DNA from: Bacteroidales bacterium
Lineage (GTDB): Bacteria; Bacteroidota; Bacteroidia; Bacteroidales; Muribaculaceae
Direction of reading: 5' to 3'
DNA: 64,000 nt
Assembly: GCA_019416425.1 (NCBI GenBank)
Contig: DXXK01000072.1
Location: 1 to 64,000, forward strand
Part shown: positions 6,453 through 14,463 of the stretch, piece by piece
How the letters are laid out: each line of letters begins with the position of its first letter
How positions within the stretch are numbered: the stretch's first letter is position 1
Notes under the pieces: model-generated
Told to the model about the DNA's origin: nothing
Database searches by the model: none
What the model saw: only the letters and a program-made list of their open reading frames with translations
Made by a program: the position numbers and the translations under genes

Positions 6453-8896
6453 TCTAAATCGGTTTTGACATGTTGCTTTTTGAGCCATTCCACCAGTTCT
6501 CGGAAATAACGGTCGCGATTATCTCCCAAAGTACCACGGGATTTGATTGCCTTACGTAGCCAGATATACAGATTGGCGTTACGCTTGTTGTGAGGAAGCG
6601 CTCCGGTTACAGTCACAACATGGCGGACATTCTCGCACTTCATCAGGAACAGATGCTCCTGACCGTTCTGAGGCAGGTCCGCTACAGATTCCAGATATTC
6701 ATCAAGCTGAGCCATCTGCTCAAGAGGCACCTCGATCTTGCCGGTCTTAACATTCTTGCGCCAGCGGTCCAGCGAGCTCTCGTTCATATCACGGTTTGTA
6801 TACGGCAACCTGCCGTTAGACTTCACGAAATCCTTGAAATCCTCGAACCGCTCCTGGAACGTTCCTCGTCTCAGCATCTTCCGCTCCGGAAGCAAGAAAC
6901 CCTTGTACTCCTTGCCTCGAAGTCCGACCATGTTGTTCTCAAACAGGATATACTTGTCCTCACCCTCGGCATAAAGCAATGTCGCCACGCTCTTCTCGTT
7001 TGTGTCGGGGAATCGTTCCTGGGCCCGGCGCGTCAGCTCGGTCAGGGTTATAGGATTTCCGACCGATTCCAGAATCTCCGGAATGAACTCCTTGAGGCAT
7101 CCATGATAGATGCCCGGCCATTCCCTCAGGGCATACATACCGCGCTTGCCAAGACTCACGATCCGGGGATTGCGCAACAGATAGGAATGCAGCGACTTGG
7201 CCGAGACCAACGGATCATTGGGATATTTACGGTTGTATGATACGAAGATCTCGTCCATGCTCATGGGATCGCCGGCATATTCCAGTATCTGCTCGATAGC
7301 CACTCGCTTGTCTATTGAGTTTCCCGAGAACACCAGGGTATGTCCCCCCCCTTCCTTGACATCGACCCGCTGGGTGAAGTACTGAGACAGGACATCGCAC
7401 ATCTGACGCATTTGCGTCTCGTCAAGGCTCTTGCCCAGATGCTTCCGTATGAAATCACTCAGATCCAGACCCTGCTCGGCGTAACGCCGCAGCGAGTACA
7501 CCTGCTCCAGTTTCTTGAGGAATCCGCGGAATTTCACCAGACCGATCTTATTGCGGTCTATCAGGAAAGAGACTTCATTGGCCGCGTCGAGCAGGGTATA
7601 GTCCTTGTTCGCCACCGCATACAGGGCCATCATCTGCCTCGGAGTCAAGCCAATGTTCTCACGTTCGTTGATTTCGGTCCAACGCGAGTCCCAGCTAGAC
7701 ACAACACACTCGGTAACGAGCCGGATCACATCCGCGCGCACTATGTATATCATCGGATCCTCGGGTGCTCCGGCGGCACATATCTGACGGATTCGCTCAC
7801 GCGTCAGTCCGAATTTCTCAATCAGTTCATGGATTCCCAGAATCCTCCCCTCCGCGTTGATGCCCAACGAATCGCAGATTATCCTGACAGGCGTTGACGT
7901 GTTCCAGTCCACATATTTACGCCAGATGTTCATTACGGGAACCTTTTGCTTCAGAATCTCGGCTACGGCCAGATTGGCCTGCTCGGCATAGGTCAGGAAT
8001 GGATACAGGTACAGATACTTGCGGCAATAGGACTCCAGATAATATTCCGGCTTCTTATTGGCTACCATGTCGATAAGCACGGAGTTGAAGTCATCCTTGA
8101 TTCCATTCAGGAATTCCTTGAAAATCTCATATGACTTGTCGCCGCACTTCGGGAAATCCTCCTGTTTCAGTTCCCTCGCACCTGAGATATACGGAAGACA
8201 CGGCTTCATTTTGTTCAGGCTGCGGAACACATTCTTGGTTCGCGTGGACAACGCCATGAACTTAATCTCATAATCAATCTCAAGATTACGGATCACAACC
8301 GTAGGGTACGTGAGCAGCAGAAACTCACCCAGACGGGAGGACGCCTCGGAAACGATGTCGGTGGCAGTCCGGTCGGGATTAGTGTTCTGGTCCATGTAGC
8401 CGTACCGCACCAGCTGCGCAATCGCGATTCTCAATACCTTGGTCAGGAATGGCTGCATCTTCAGGTATTCAGCCCAACTGAACCGACGTACAGGGTCTCC
8501 GTCGACGTTTCCATGCAGGATGTTTCCCACAAACTGCTCCACATCGCCGATATATCTATTCAGAAGCGGCACCACATCGTCGGGCACAACTTCCTGGTAA
8601 TCGCTGATCTGCAATGAGATCTGCGAGATACATTCAGACTTGACCTGACCATGATCCAGCGTGGACTGTTCGGACGATTCCTGAGTCTTCAACGGCAGGT
8701 ACCGCATCTTGATACTCTGCAGCTCCTCCACGGTACGGCGTCCACAGTTCTTCTTACGCAACAGATCCGCCTCAGTGGTGACCAACAGGTCGCCAATTGA
8801 AAATATGTCACCGCTCTGGCACACATTTTTCGCCCATCCGCTCAATTCCGAATATTCCGGCAAATTCTCAAGCGGGGTATTAACCGTTACTTTCAT
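6437..8896 (-). CDS. Large multi-domain DNA-binding protein with alpha-CTD-like, sigma region 4-like and winged-helix-like segments
   Basis: I recognise parts but no named family for this 819-residue soluble protein. Residues 3-65 look like the RNA polymerase alpha C-terminal domain (helix-hairpin-helix, KKNCGRRTVEELQSIK). Residues 352-376 look like a sigma-70 region 4 helix-turn-helix (ELIEKFGLTRERIRQI). Residues 530-592 and 600-662 form two HARE-HTH or winged-helix-like units. Residues 680-740 and 755-806 resemble helicase-associated repeats (KSNGRLP..., TGALPHN...WLRKAI). It starts 12 bp after rluD and is probably co-transcribed with it. A role as an RNA polymerase-associated or nucleoid regulator is inference, as no catalytic motif is visible. 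Confidence 0.6.
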   Translation of the reverse strand: MKVTVNTPLENLPEYSELSGWAKNVCQSGDIFSIGDLLVTTEADLLRKKNCGRRTVEELQSIKMRYLPLKTQESSEQSTLDHGQVKSECISQISLQISDYQEVVPDDVVPLLNRYIGDVEQFVGNILHGNVDGDPVRRFSWAEYLKMQPFLTKVLRIAIAQLVRYGYMDQNTNPDRTATDIVSEASSRLGEFLLLTYPTVVIRNLEIDYEIKFMALSTRTKNVFRSLNKMKPCLPYISGARELKQEDFPKCGDKSYEIFKEFLNGIKDDFNSVLIDMVANKKPEYYLESYCRKYLYLYPFLTYAEQANLAVAEILKQKVPVMNIWRKYVDWNTSTPVRIICDSLGINAEGRILGIHELIEKFGLTRERIRQICAAGAPEDPMIYIVRADVIRLVTECVVSSWDSRWTEINERENIGLTPRQMMALYAVANKDYTLLDAANEVSFLIDRNKIGLVKFRGFLKKLEQVYSLRRYAEQGLDLSDFIRKHLGKSLDETQMRQMCDVLSQYFTQRVDVKEGGGHTLVFSGNSIDKRVAIEQILEYAGDPMSMDEIFVSYNRKYPNDPLVSAKSLHSYLLRNPRIVSLGKRGMYALREWPGIYHGCLKEFIPEILESVGNPITLTELTRRAQERFPDTNEKSVATLLYAEGEDKYILFENNMVGLRGKEYKGFLLPERKMLRRGTFQERFEDFKDFVKSNGRLPYTNRDMNESSLDRWRKNVKTGKIEVPLEQMAQLDEYLESVADLPQNGQEHLFLMKCENVRHVVTVTGALPHNKRNANLYIWLRKAIKSRGTLGDNRDRYFRELVEWLKKQHVKTDLDLDSL

Positions 8897-8908
8897 GACC
8901 GTTACGTT

Positions 8909-9994
8909 TTAAAGTGTTGACCTGAATGCTCGCCATTTCTCAAACAGTTCCGACATATCCCTGGGCACGGGAGCTTCGAAATCCATCTCCTGCCGGGTAT
9001 GCGGATGCCTGAAACCCAATGTCCGCGCATGCAGTGCCTGCCGCGGACACAGGCTGAAACAGTTCTCCACAAATTGTTTATACTTGGCTGTAGGCGTGCC
9101 CTTCAGCACGCGGTCACCTCCATAACGTTCATCATTGAACAACGGATGGCCCTGATGTTGGAAGTGGACTCTGATCTGATGTGTGCGGCCTGTCTCCAGA
9201 ACACACTTCACAATGCTGACATAGCCGAAATCCTCAAGCACGCTGTAATGTGTCACGGCATGCTTGCCCTTGGAGGGATCCTGCATGACGGACATCTGCA
9301 GCGCGTTCTTCGGATTGCGACCGATGTTGCCGGTTATGGTTCCAGCCGGTTCCGGCATCGACCCCCATACCATGGCCACATACTCGCGTCGCGTCGTCTT
9401 GTTGAAGAACTGCCTTCCCAGATCAGTCTTGGCCTCCGGGGTCTTGGCCACTACAAGCAGCCCGGAGGTATCCTTGTCAATACGGTGCACCAACCCCAGC
9501 CGGGGGTCGTTCACATCGTAGTTGTCATTGTCGCGGAAATGCCATGCCAGGGCATTGACCAATGTTCCCGTCCAGTTCCCATGGCCCGGATGCACCACCA
9601 GTCCCGCCGGTTTGTTTACAACCAGCACATAGTCATCCTCGTACACTATGTCCAGAGGTATGTCCTCCGCGACAATTTCATAGTCATAGCGCGGTCTGTC
9701 CATCACCACCGACACCGTATCGCCGGGCTTAACCTTGTAGCTCGACTTCACCGGCTTGCCGTTCACGATGACACACCCAGCGTCGGCGGCCTGCTGGACA
9801 CGGTTGCGCGATGTGCGTTCCAACCGGTCCGTCAGGAACTTGTCGACCCGCAGTAACTGCTGGCCTGGATCCGCGACAAACCGGAAGTGCTCGTACAACT
9901 CGCGGCCATTGTCGTCGACAAAGTCCGCCTGTCGTTCCTGTGAGTCTTCCGTCCCTGCATCAGGGACCATCATATCCAATGTCTCGTCGTCCAT
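8909..9994 (-). CDS. rluD: RluD-type 23S rRNA pseudouridine synthase
   Basis: This cytoplasmic enzyme isomerises uridines to pseudouridine in 23S rRNA, and family members near RluD modify helix 69. An S4 RNA-binding domain covers residues 48-95 (LLRVDKFL, then VNGKPVKSSYKVKPGD). The catalytic domain follows from about 110, with the signature GLVHRIDKDTSGLL. D173 in HRIDKD is the catalytic aspartate. At 361 residues it is slightly longer than E. coli RluD because of an acidic 40-residue N-terminal extension. It lies 74 bp downstream of the PASTA gene, a neighbourhood common in Bacteroidales. RluD rather than RluA or RluC is favoured by the S4 domain and length. Confidence 0.9.
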   Translation of the reverse strand: MDDETLDMMVPDAGTEDSQERQADFVDDNGRELYEHFRFVADPGQQLLRVDKFLTDRLERTSRNRVQQAADAGCVIVNGKPVKSSYKVKPGDTVSVVMDRPRYDYEIVAEDIPLDIVYEDDYVLVVNKPAGLVVHPGHGNWTGTLVNALAWHFRDNDNYDVNDPRLGLVHRIDKDTSGLLVVAKTPEAKTDLGRQFFNKTTRREYVAMVWGSMPEPAGTITGNIGRNPKNALQMSVMQDPSKGKHAVTHYSVLEDFGYVSIVKCVLETGRTHQIRVHFQHQGHPLFNDERYGGDRVLKGTPTAKYKQFVENCFSLCPRQALHARTLGFRHPHTRQEMDFEAPVPRDMSELFEKWRAFRSTL

Positions 9995-10068
9995 ATCATG
10001 AACGTGTTCGTGCTTGCGTAGTCTTAAATTAAGTTCAGGGCAATGAGACTCTGCACATCCCCTTCGGA

Positions 10069-10908
10069 TCAGAAGTACTGCGTGTTGCCCTCCTCTGTTT
10101 CCGTCTCCGGTTCCTTCGGAGTCTCGTATACAGGGCTTGCCGATACCTCTTCACCGTTATCTCTGTCTATATCCGCTTCGGGATACTGTACTGTATTTCC
10201 TTCATCATATATGTCCATCAGTTCCGCATTGCGCAATGAATCCTGAAGGTCATTTAGGCGTCCATCGGAAATCTCCATAGTTATCTGCACATTCACGGCT
10301 ACCTTCTGCATTTTCCTGATGGGCTTGCCATTGGCCAGAATCTTGACGACACGGTCCGAGGCTCCCAGCACCTTTACCATACGGATGTTCTTGAAGCCAA
10401 GTTCCTCCAGCTTCGCCTTGGCCGAACGGTAGGACATACCCTTAAGCGCGTATTCAGCCGGGTGGTTGTCGTCATCTATGATCACCTCACGCGGATGCAC
10501 GGCATTTATATACAGGAATATCTTACGTCCAGGCTTTACAACCGAATTAGCCTTGGGAAACTGCTCGATCACAAAGCCAGGACGGACATCCTCACGGTAC
10601 AGGGAATCACGAATATCCACCTTAAGTCCGTTGTTGTGAAGTTTGTTCACCGCCTCGGTATACGACATATTCTCCACACGGGGCACCGTCAAGGTGCGGC
10701 CATGTTTGGTGAACAAGGCAATCGTCAAATAGGCAGCGTAAATGCCAAGCATGCTTATAACAATGATTATTAGCAAATTGGCAATCACAGGATGCCGGTC
10801 TACGAACCCGCTTCCCCAACTGTATGAATGGTCGTTTTCGTTACGTCTCAATTTCGGTTTCTTTTTTAATCTTTCAAAGTTAACAATTTTTGTTGACATT
10901 TGCCACAT
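10069..10908 (-). CDS. Single-pass membrane protein with two PASTA domains
   Basis: This 279-residue protein has a short basic cytoplasmic tail, one transmembrane helix (about 44-68, IANLLIIIVISMLGIYAAYL) and an extracytoplasmic region with two PASTA repeats (about 75-142 and 145-222). PASTA domains bind muropeptides or cross-linked peptidoglycan in Gram-positive kinases and PBPs. Here there is no kinase or transpeptidase domain, as is usual for the Bacteroidota versions next to rluD. The C-terminal 50 residues are acidic and of low complexity. A second ATG at 10899 would shorten the protein by three residues and is equally plausible. A -7 box TAATTTTG lies at 10932-10925. A cell-wall sensing or scaffolding role is inferred. 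Confidence 0.85.
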   Translation of the reverse strand: MWQMSTKIVNFERLKKKPKLRRNENDHSYSWGSGFVDRHPVIANLLIIIVISMLGIYAAYLTIALFTKHGRTLTVPRVENMSYTEAVNKLHNNGLKVDIRDSLYREDVRPGFVIEQFPKANSVVKPGRKIFLYINAVHPREVIIDDDNHPAEYALKGMSYRSAKAKLEELGFKNIRMVKVLGASDRVVKILANGKPIRKMQKVAVNVQITMEISDGRLNDLQDSLRNAELMDIYDEGNTVQYPEADIDRDNGEEVSASPVYETPKEPETETEEGNTQYF

Positions 10909-10952
10909 TTTACCACATTATTTGCAAAATTATCAACTTTTACCTACACAAA

Positions 10953-10986
10953 CCGGGAGAACATGCCATCAGGCACATTCTCCCGG
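10953..10986 (-). terminator. Intrinsic terminator after the GH105 gene
   Basis: CCGGGAGAA (10953-10961) pairs perfectly with TTCTCCCGG (10978-10986). In the minus direction the hairpin follows the GH105 stop at 11010 by 23 nt and is followed by TTTGTGT. It separates the polysaccharide locus from the PASTA-rluD operon. Confidence 0.65.
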
Positions 10987-11009
10987 ATATCACAACTTTC
11001 CGACAAATC

Positions 11010-12446
11010 CTAATGCAGAACCTCTGCAGCCTTTCCCTTCCTGTCAAGATAGAAAATGGGAGTCATAGCTTCCGGATCCGTCAGATAGAAATGCACGGCA
11101 CTGTCATTATTATATGGATACGTGTCATTCAGCAGTTTTACCATTTCAGCACCAGCCCACAGCACAGGGCCATATCCATGAGCGGCCGCCGACGTAACCG
11201 GACGGTAATAGTAGAATGCCGGATCGAATCCCATACCGGTTCCCACACACACATTCTCCACCGCTCCTTCGTAAGTGATTTCCGTAGTGAGTGCGTTCCA
11301 TGCCAGCGTGACAGCAGGACCGTAAGTCACTGCATCAATCCATCCCTGGTTGATGGCATGAGCCAGACAATAGGTGAAGATCGCGGTGGCCGAAGTCTCA
11401 TAGTATGAGTCTGGACGGTCCAGAAGCTGATGCCAGAAGCCATCCTTGCTCTGACGTTCCACGAGTCCCTTCACGTGGTTCCGGAATGTTGCCATGATCT
11501 TAGGGCGATAAGGCGAGCTTTCCGGCAACACGTCCAGCAACTGACTCATAGTCAGGATCGCCCATCCGTTTGCACGTCCCCAATGGAATGTAGGCTGTTC
11601 CTTAAGTCCCTCGACATATCCGTGACGGAACAGTTTCTTCTCCGGGACCCACATGCGGTCGATGAACTGAGATGTTATCCTGGCCGCCTCCTCCATATAC
11701 TTTGGATCATTCATATACCGACTGCGCGTGGCCATTGCCGGAATCGCCATATACATATCGTCCAGCCATACTGCGTCTACATGGGGACGCGTACGGGCTA
11801 TGGTGCCGTCATCAAGCCGGTGGGTTTTGTTCTCCAATATATCGTAGTAACGGTTGGCGCATTCCTTAAGGTCGATGTCGGGAAACTCCAGGTCTGCACG
11901 CATCATGGCCGAACCCATAGCTCCTGCATCGTCAAGATTCGCCGGACGAGCCACCTGACGCATCTGGTTCTCCTTGTACCCGGCGTCAAGCAGTTTGCCG
12001 AACTCCGGCGCCACATCGCTCAGAAAACACAATCTGTCCTTGACATAATCTGCATACCGTCTGTCGCCGGTCAATCTTGCAGCGTCCAGCAACGCCTGAT
12101 AAGTCACTCCCCACTCATAGCTGGTGAGTCGGAACTTACCCTGGTATATATGGGACCCCGGCTTCAGTTTGGCTTTACGTTTCAGTTCCTTGCCTTCCTT
12201 GTCTAAGACCTTGGCGGGAGTCAACGAGTCGATGTAATGGAACACCCTGTCCATCACAGCCTTGACATCTGCGGCCTTCAACGCGCCGTAAGGCACCTTA
12301 TAGTCGGGTTGCAACAGGTGCAACGGTGTTGTGTTGTCGTTGATCTCCTTATTGACATTGACCTCGGCGGTTGCCGCATTAGCTCCCGTACCGGTCATAA
12401 GGAACGCGACAAGCGCTGTCTTTACAATCTTGTTTGTCATCTGCAT
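11010..12446 (-). CDS. GH105 unsaturated rhamnogalacturonyl hydrolase
   Basis: This enzyme removes the 4,5-unsaturated galacturonate left at the non-reducing end of oligosaccharides by rhamnogalacturonan lyases. The 478-residue protein has a signal peptide (cleavage near 24-28) and an (alpha/alpha)6 barrel like YteR. Candidate catalytic aspartates lie in LDDAGAMG (171-178) and WLDDMYM (227-233), and HWGRANGW is a further conserved family block. It starts 6 bp after the PL11 lyase gene, whose product it would process, so the two are clearly coupled. Specificity for rhamnogalacturonan-I over other pectins rests on this context. Confidence 0.9.
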   Translation of the reverse strand: MQMTNKIVKTALVAFLMTGTGANAATAEVNVNKEINDNTTPLHLLQPDYKVPYGALKAADVKAVMDRVFHYIDSLTPAKVLDKEGKELKRKAKLKPGSHIYQGKFRLTSYEWGVTYQALLDAARLTGDRRYADYVKDRLCFLSDVAPEFGKLLDAGYKENQMRQVARPANLDDAGAMGSAMMRADLEFPDIDLKECANRYYDILENKTHRLDDGTIARTRPHVDAVWLDDMYMAIPAMATRSRYMNDPKYMEEAARITSQFIDRMWVPEKKLFRHGYVEGLKEQPTFHWGRANGWAILTMSQLLDVLPESSPYRPKIMATFRNHVKGLVERQSKDGFWHQLLDRPDSYYETSATAIFTYCLAHAINQGWIDAVTYGPAVTLAWNALTTEITYEGAVENVCVGTGMGFDPAFYYYRPVTSAAAHGYGPVLWAGAEMVKLLNDTYPYNNDSAVHFYLTDPEAMTPIFYLDRKGKAAEVLH

Positions 12447-12452
12447 CTGTTT

Positions 12453-14306
12453 TTATTTCACCACTGTTCCACGGAATTTACGGCCCTTAAGATCGGGACC
12501 GAAATAGAATCCCGGTTCGGAGGGCTGGTTGTAGCCGACATTCTGGTTCGCGACGCTCGTACGGTACGCCGGCTCCTGTAGGAACGTATGGAAACGGAAA
12601 TCCGTAGGTATGTCGGTGTGGTACAGACGCAGCTCGCCGCTGTCCTCGGTCCGCATCAGTACCTCCTCGCGCCAGTCGCCCAATATGTCGCATGCTATAC
12701 AGGGATTGGCCTTGGTGCCGTTGTTCCACAGCGTGCCTTCCATTGTCAGCAGCGGCTTGCAGGTTCCATCGTTCCAGTCATACTTGCTTACGACATTCCT
12801 GTCCAGCAGCTCACGCAACAGGTCACCGTCCCACCATACAGCCATATTGACCGGTGTCACGGCCTTCACTTCGCTGATGAATTCCTGCCTGGGCGAAATC
12901 AGCTCGCCGGTGAACGAACGTATCCCATCGGTGTTGGGACTCCACACCTCCACTCCGGGATGGGTGGGATCAATGTCGGCGGCCATGCAACGGCCTATAT
13001 CCTTGTCGCTCTTGAACTGGAAGATAACCTCGCCGGTACGGGCGTCACGCAATGACGTCCCGTCCTTCCTGTTCTCGTGACATCCCCATACATAATATTT
13101 CTGATCATTGATATCCGACAACAGATGTATCGAGTCTCCATGGTACATGCCGGTGCTGTACAGACCTTTGCCGTCATGGTCCACCGTCATCTGACCGTAG
13201 ATTATCTCGTCGCACCCATCGCCATCCACATCGGCCACACGCAGGTTATGGTTGCCCTGTCCGGCATAGGCTTCGTTGCCTGGAGTGTTGGAGTCGAACA
13301 CCCACTTCGACTTCAGTTCCTTACCGTCCCAGTCAAATGCGGCCAATACGCTTCGGGTATAATATCCACGGCACATCACCACGCTGGGATGAGCGCCGTC
13401 CAGATAGGCGATGCAGGCCAGGAAACGGTCGCTGCGATTGGCGTATCCATCACCCCAGTCCTTCAGATTGCCGCGCTCAGGGATATAGTCTACGGTCGCC
13501 ATCTCCGCTCCGGTTTCTCCGTTGAACACAGTCAGGTACTCCGGCCCTGCGACTATTCGGCCCTTCATGTTGCGCCAGTCGGCCCGGCGGTCACCGATCA
13601 CCTTGCCCTGGCCATCCTGTGTGCCGTCGGCTGTCTTTAGAACCACCTCGGCTTTACCGTCGCCATCGAGGTCATATACCATCGGATGGATATAATGTGC
13701 TCCGGAACGGATATTCTCTCCAAGGTCTATACGCCACAGTTTCGTGCCGTCGAGTCTATAGCAGTCAATCAGAGTGGGACCGGTGAAACCGTCATGGGCG
13801 TTGTCGTGCGAGTCAGTGGGATCCCATTTCAGGATGATCTCGTACTCGCCGTCACCGTCCACATCCCCTACGCTCGCATCATTGGCGGTATAGAAGTACT
13901 CCTTGCCGAAAGGCTCCACACCCAGAGCCGGTTTATCCAGCGGTATGCTGAGATATTCCCGGGGGGCGTCCGCATTCAGCGTGAAGGATCCCTCCTTGCC
14001 GCCCTTCAGAGGCTTGACCGTATACACGCAGTCCTTGCCGCCTTTGTTCTTATGGGTCAGGAAGGTAGATTCCGTCAATGGTTTGGAGTTGATCTTCTTG
14101 CCGTCGCAGTAGACATCGAATGCCTGGTTCTCGGGATCGCTGGTCAGATAACGCCAGCTCACCGCCACGGAACCGTCCTTGGTAGGCATCGCCACCACTC
14201 CGCGTCCCAACGGCTCCATCTTTAGTTTTGAATAGTCGTAGGCGCTCTGCGAATTCGCGGCCAACGCCGCAATGCATAGCAGTCCTGCTGTCATTATTGT
14301 TCTCAT
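12453..14306 (-). CDS. PL11 rhamnogalacturonan lyase
   Basis: This 617-residue secreted enzyme cleaves the rhamnose-galacturonate backbone of rhamnogalacturonan-I by beta-elimination. The N-terminus is a signal peptide (MRTIMTAGLLCIAALAANS). A fibronectin-like domain follows (about 25-110), then the eight-bladed propeller typical of YesW/YesX, with repeated calcium-loop motifs such as DVDGDGEYEI, DLDGDGKAEV and DVDGDGCDEI. Length and motif order fit PL11 well. No lipobox Cys is obvious, so it is likely periplasmic or exported. It leads the GH105 gene and is separated from susD by a hairpin at 14381-14410, so its level may be set by readthrough from the SusCD transcript. Confidence 0.92.
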   Translation of the reverse strand: MRTIMTAGLLCIAALAANSQSAYDYSKLKMEPLGRGVVAMPTKDGSVAVSWRYLTSDPENQAFDVYCDGKKINSKPLTESTFLTHKNKGGKDCVYTVKPLKGGKEGSFTLNADAPREYLSIPLDKPALGVEPFGKEYFYTANDASVGDVDGDGEYEIILKWDPTDSHDNAHDGFTGPTLIDCYRLDGTKLWRIDLGENIRSGAHYIHPMVYDLDGDGKAEVVLKTADGTQDGQGKVIGDRRADWRNMKGRIVAGPEYLTVFNGETGAEMATVDYIPERGNLKDWGDGYANRSDRFLACIAYLDGAHPSVVMCRGYYTRSVLAAFDWDGKELKSKWVFDSNTPGNEAYAGQGNHNLRVADVDGDGCDEIIYGQMTVDHDGKGLYSTGMYHGDSIHLLSDINDQKYYVWGCHENRKDGTSLRDARTGEVIFQFKSDKDIGRCMAADIDPTHPGVEVWSPNTDGIRSFTGELISPRQEFISEVKAVTPVNMAVWWDGDLLRELLDRNVVSKYDWNDGTCKPLLTMEGTLWNNGTKANPCIACDILGDWREEVLMRTEDSGELRLYHTDIPTDFRFHTFLQEPAYRTSVANQNVGYNQPSEPGFYFGPDLKGRKFRGTVVK

Positions 14307-14380
14307 ATCCGTATCTCATCGGCGACCATGATCCACTGTCGGACCACTACACCGGTTTTTAGGTTAGTTTACTTTAATAA

Positions 14381-14410
14381 CGGGAGACATCCGCTGAGAG
14401 ATGTCTCCCG
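14381..14410 (-). terminator. Hairpin between susD and the PL11 gene
   Basis: CGGGAGACATC (14381-14391) pairs with GATGTCTCCCG (14400-14410) to give an 11-bp stem with an 8-nt loop. In the minus direction it lies 53 nt after the susD stop and is followed by TTATTAAAGT. It can act as a partial terminator or as a 3'-end stabiliser for the susCD message. Confidence 0.6.
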
Positions 14411-14463
14411 TCCTCATTTATTTAGATTTTCCAGAGAATGGACTCCTGAAACCCGGGCAGTCA

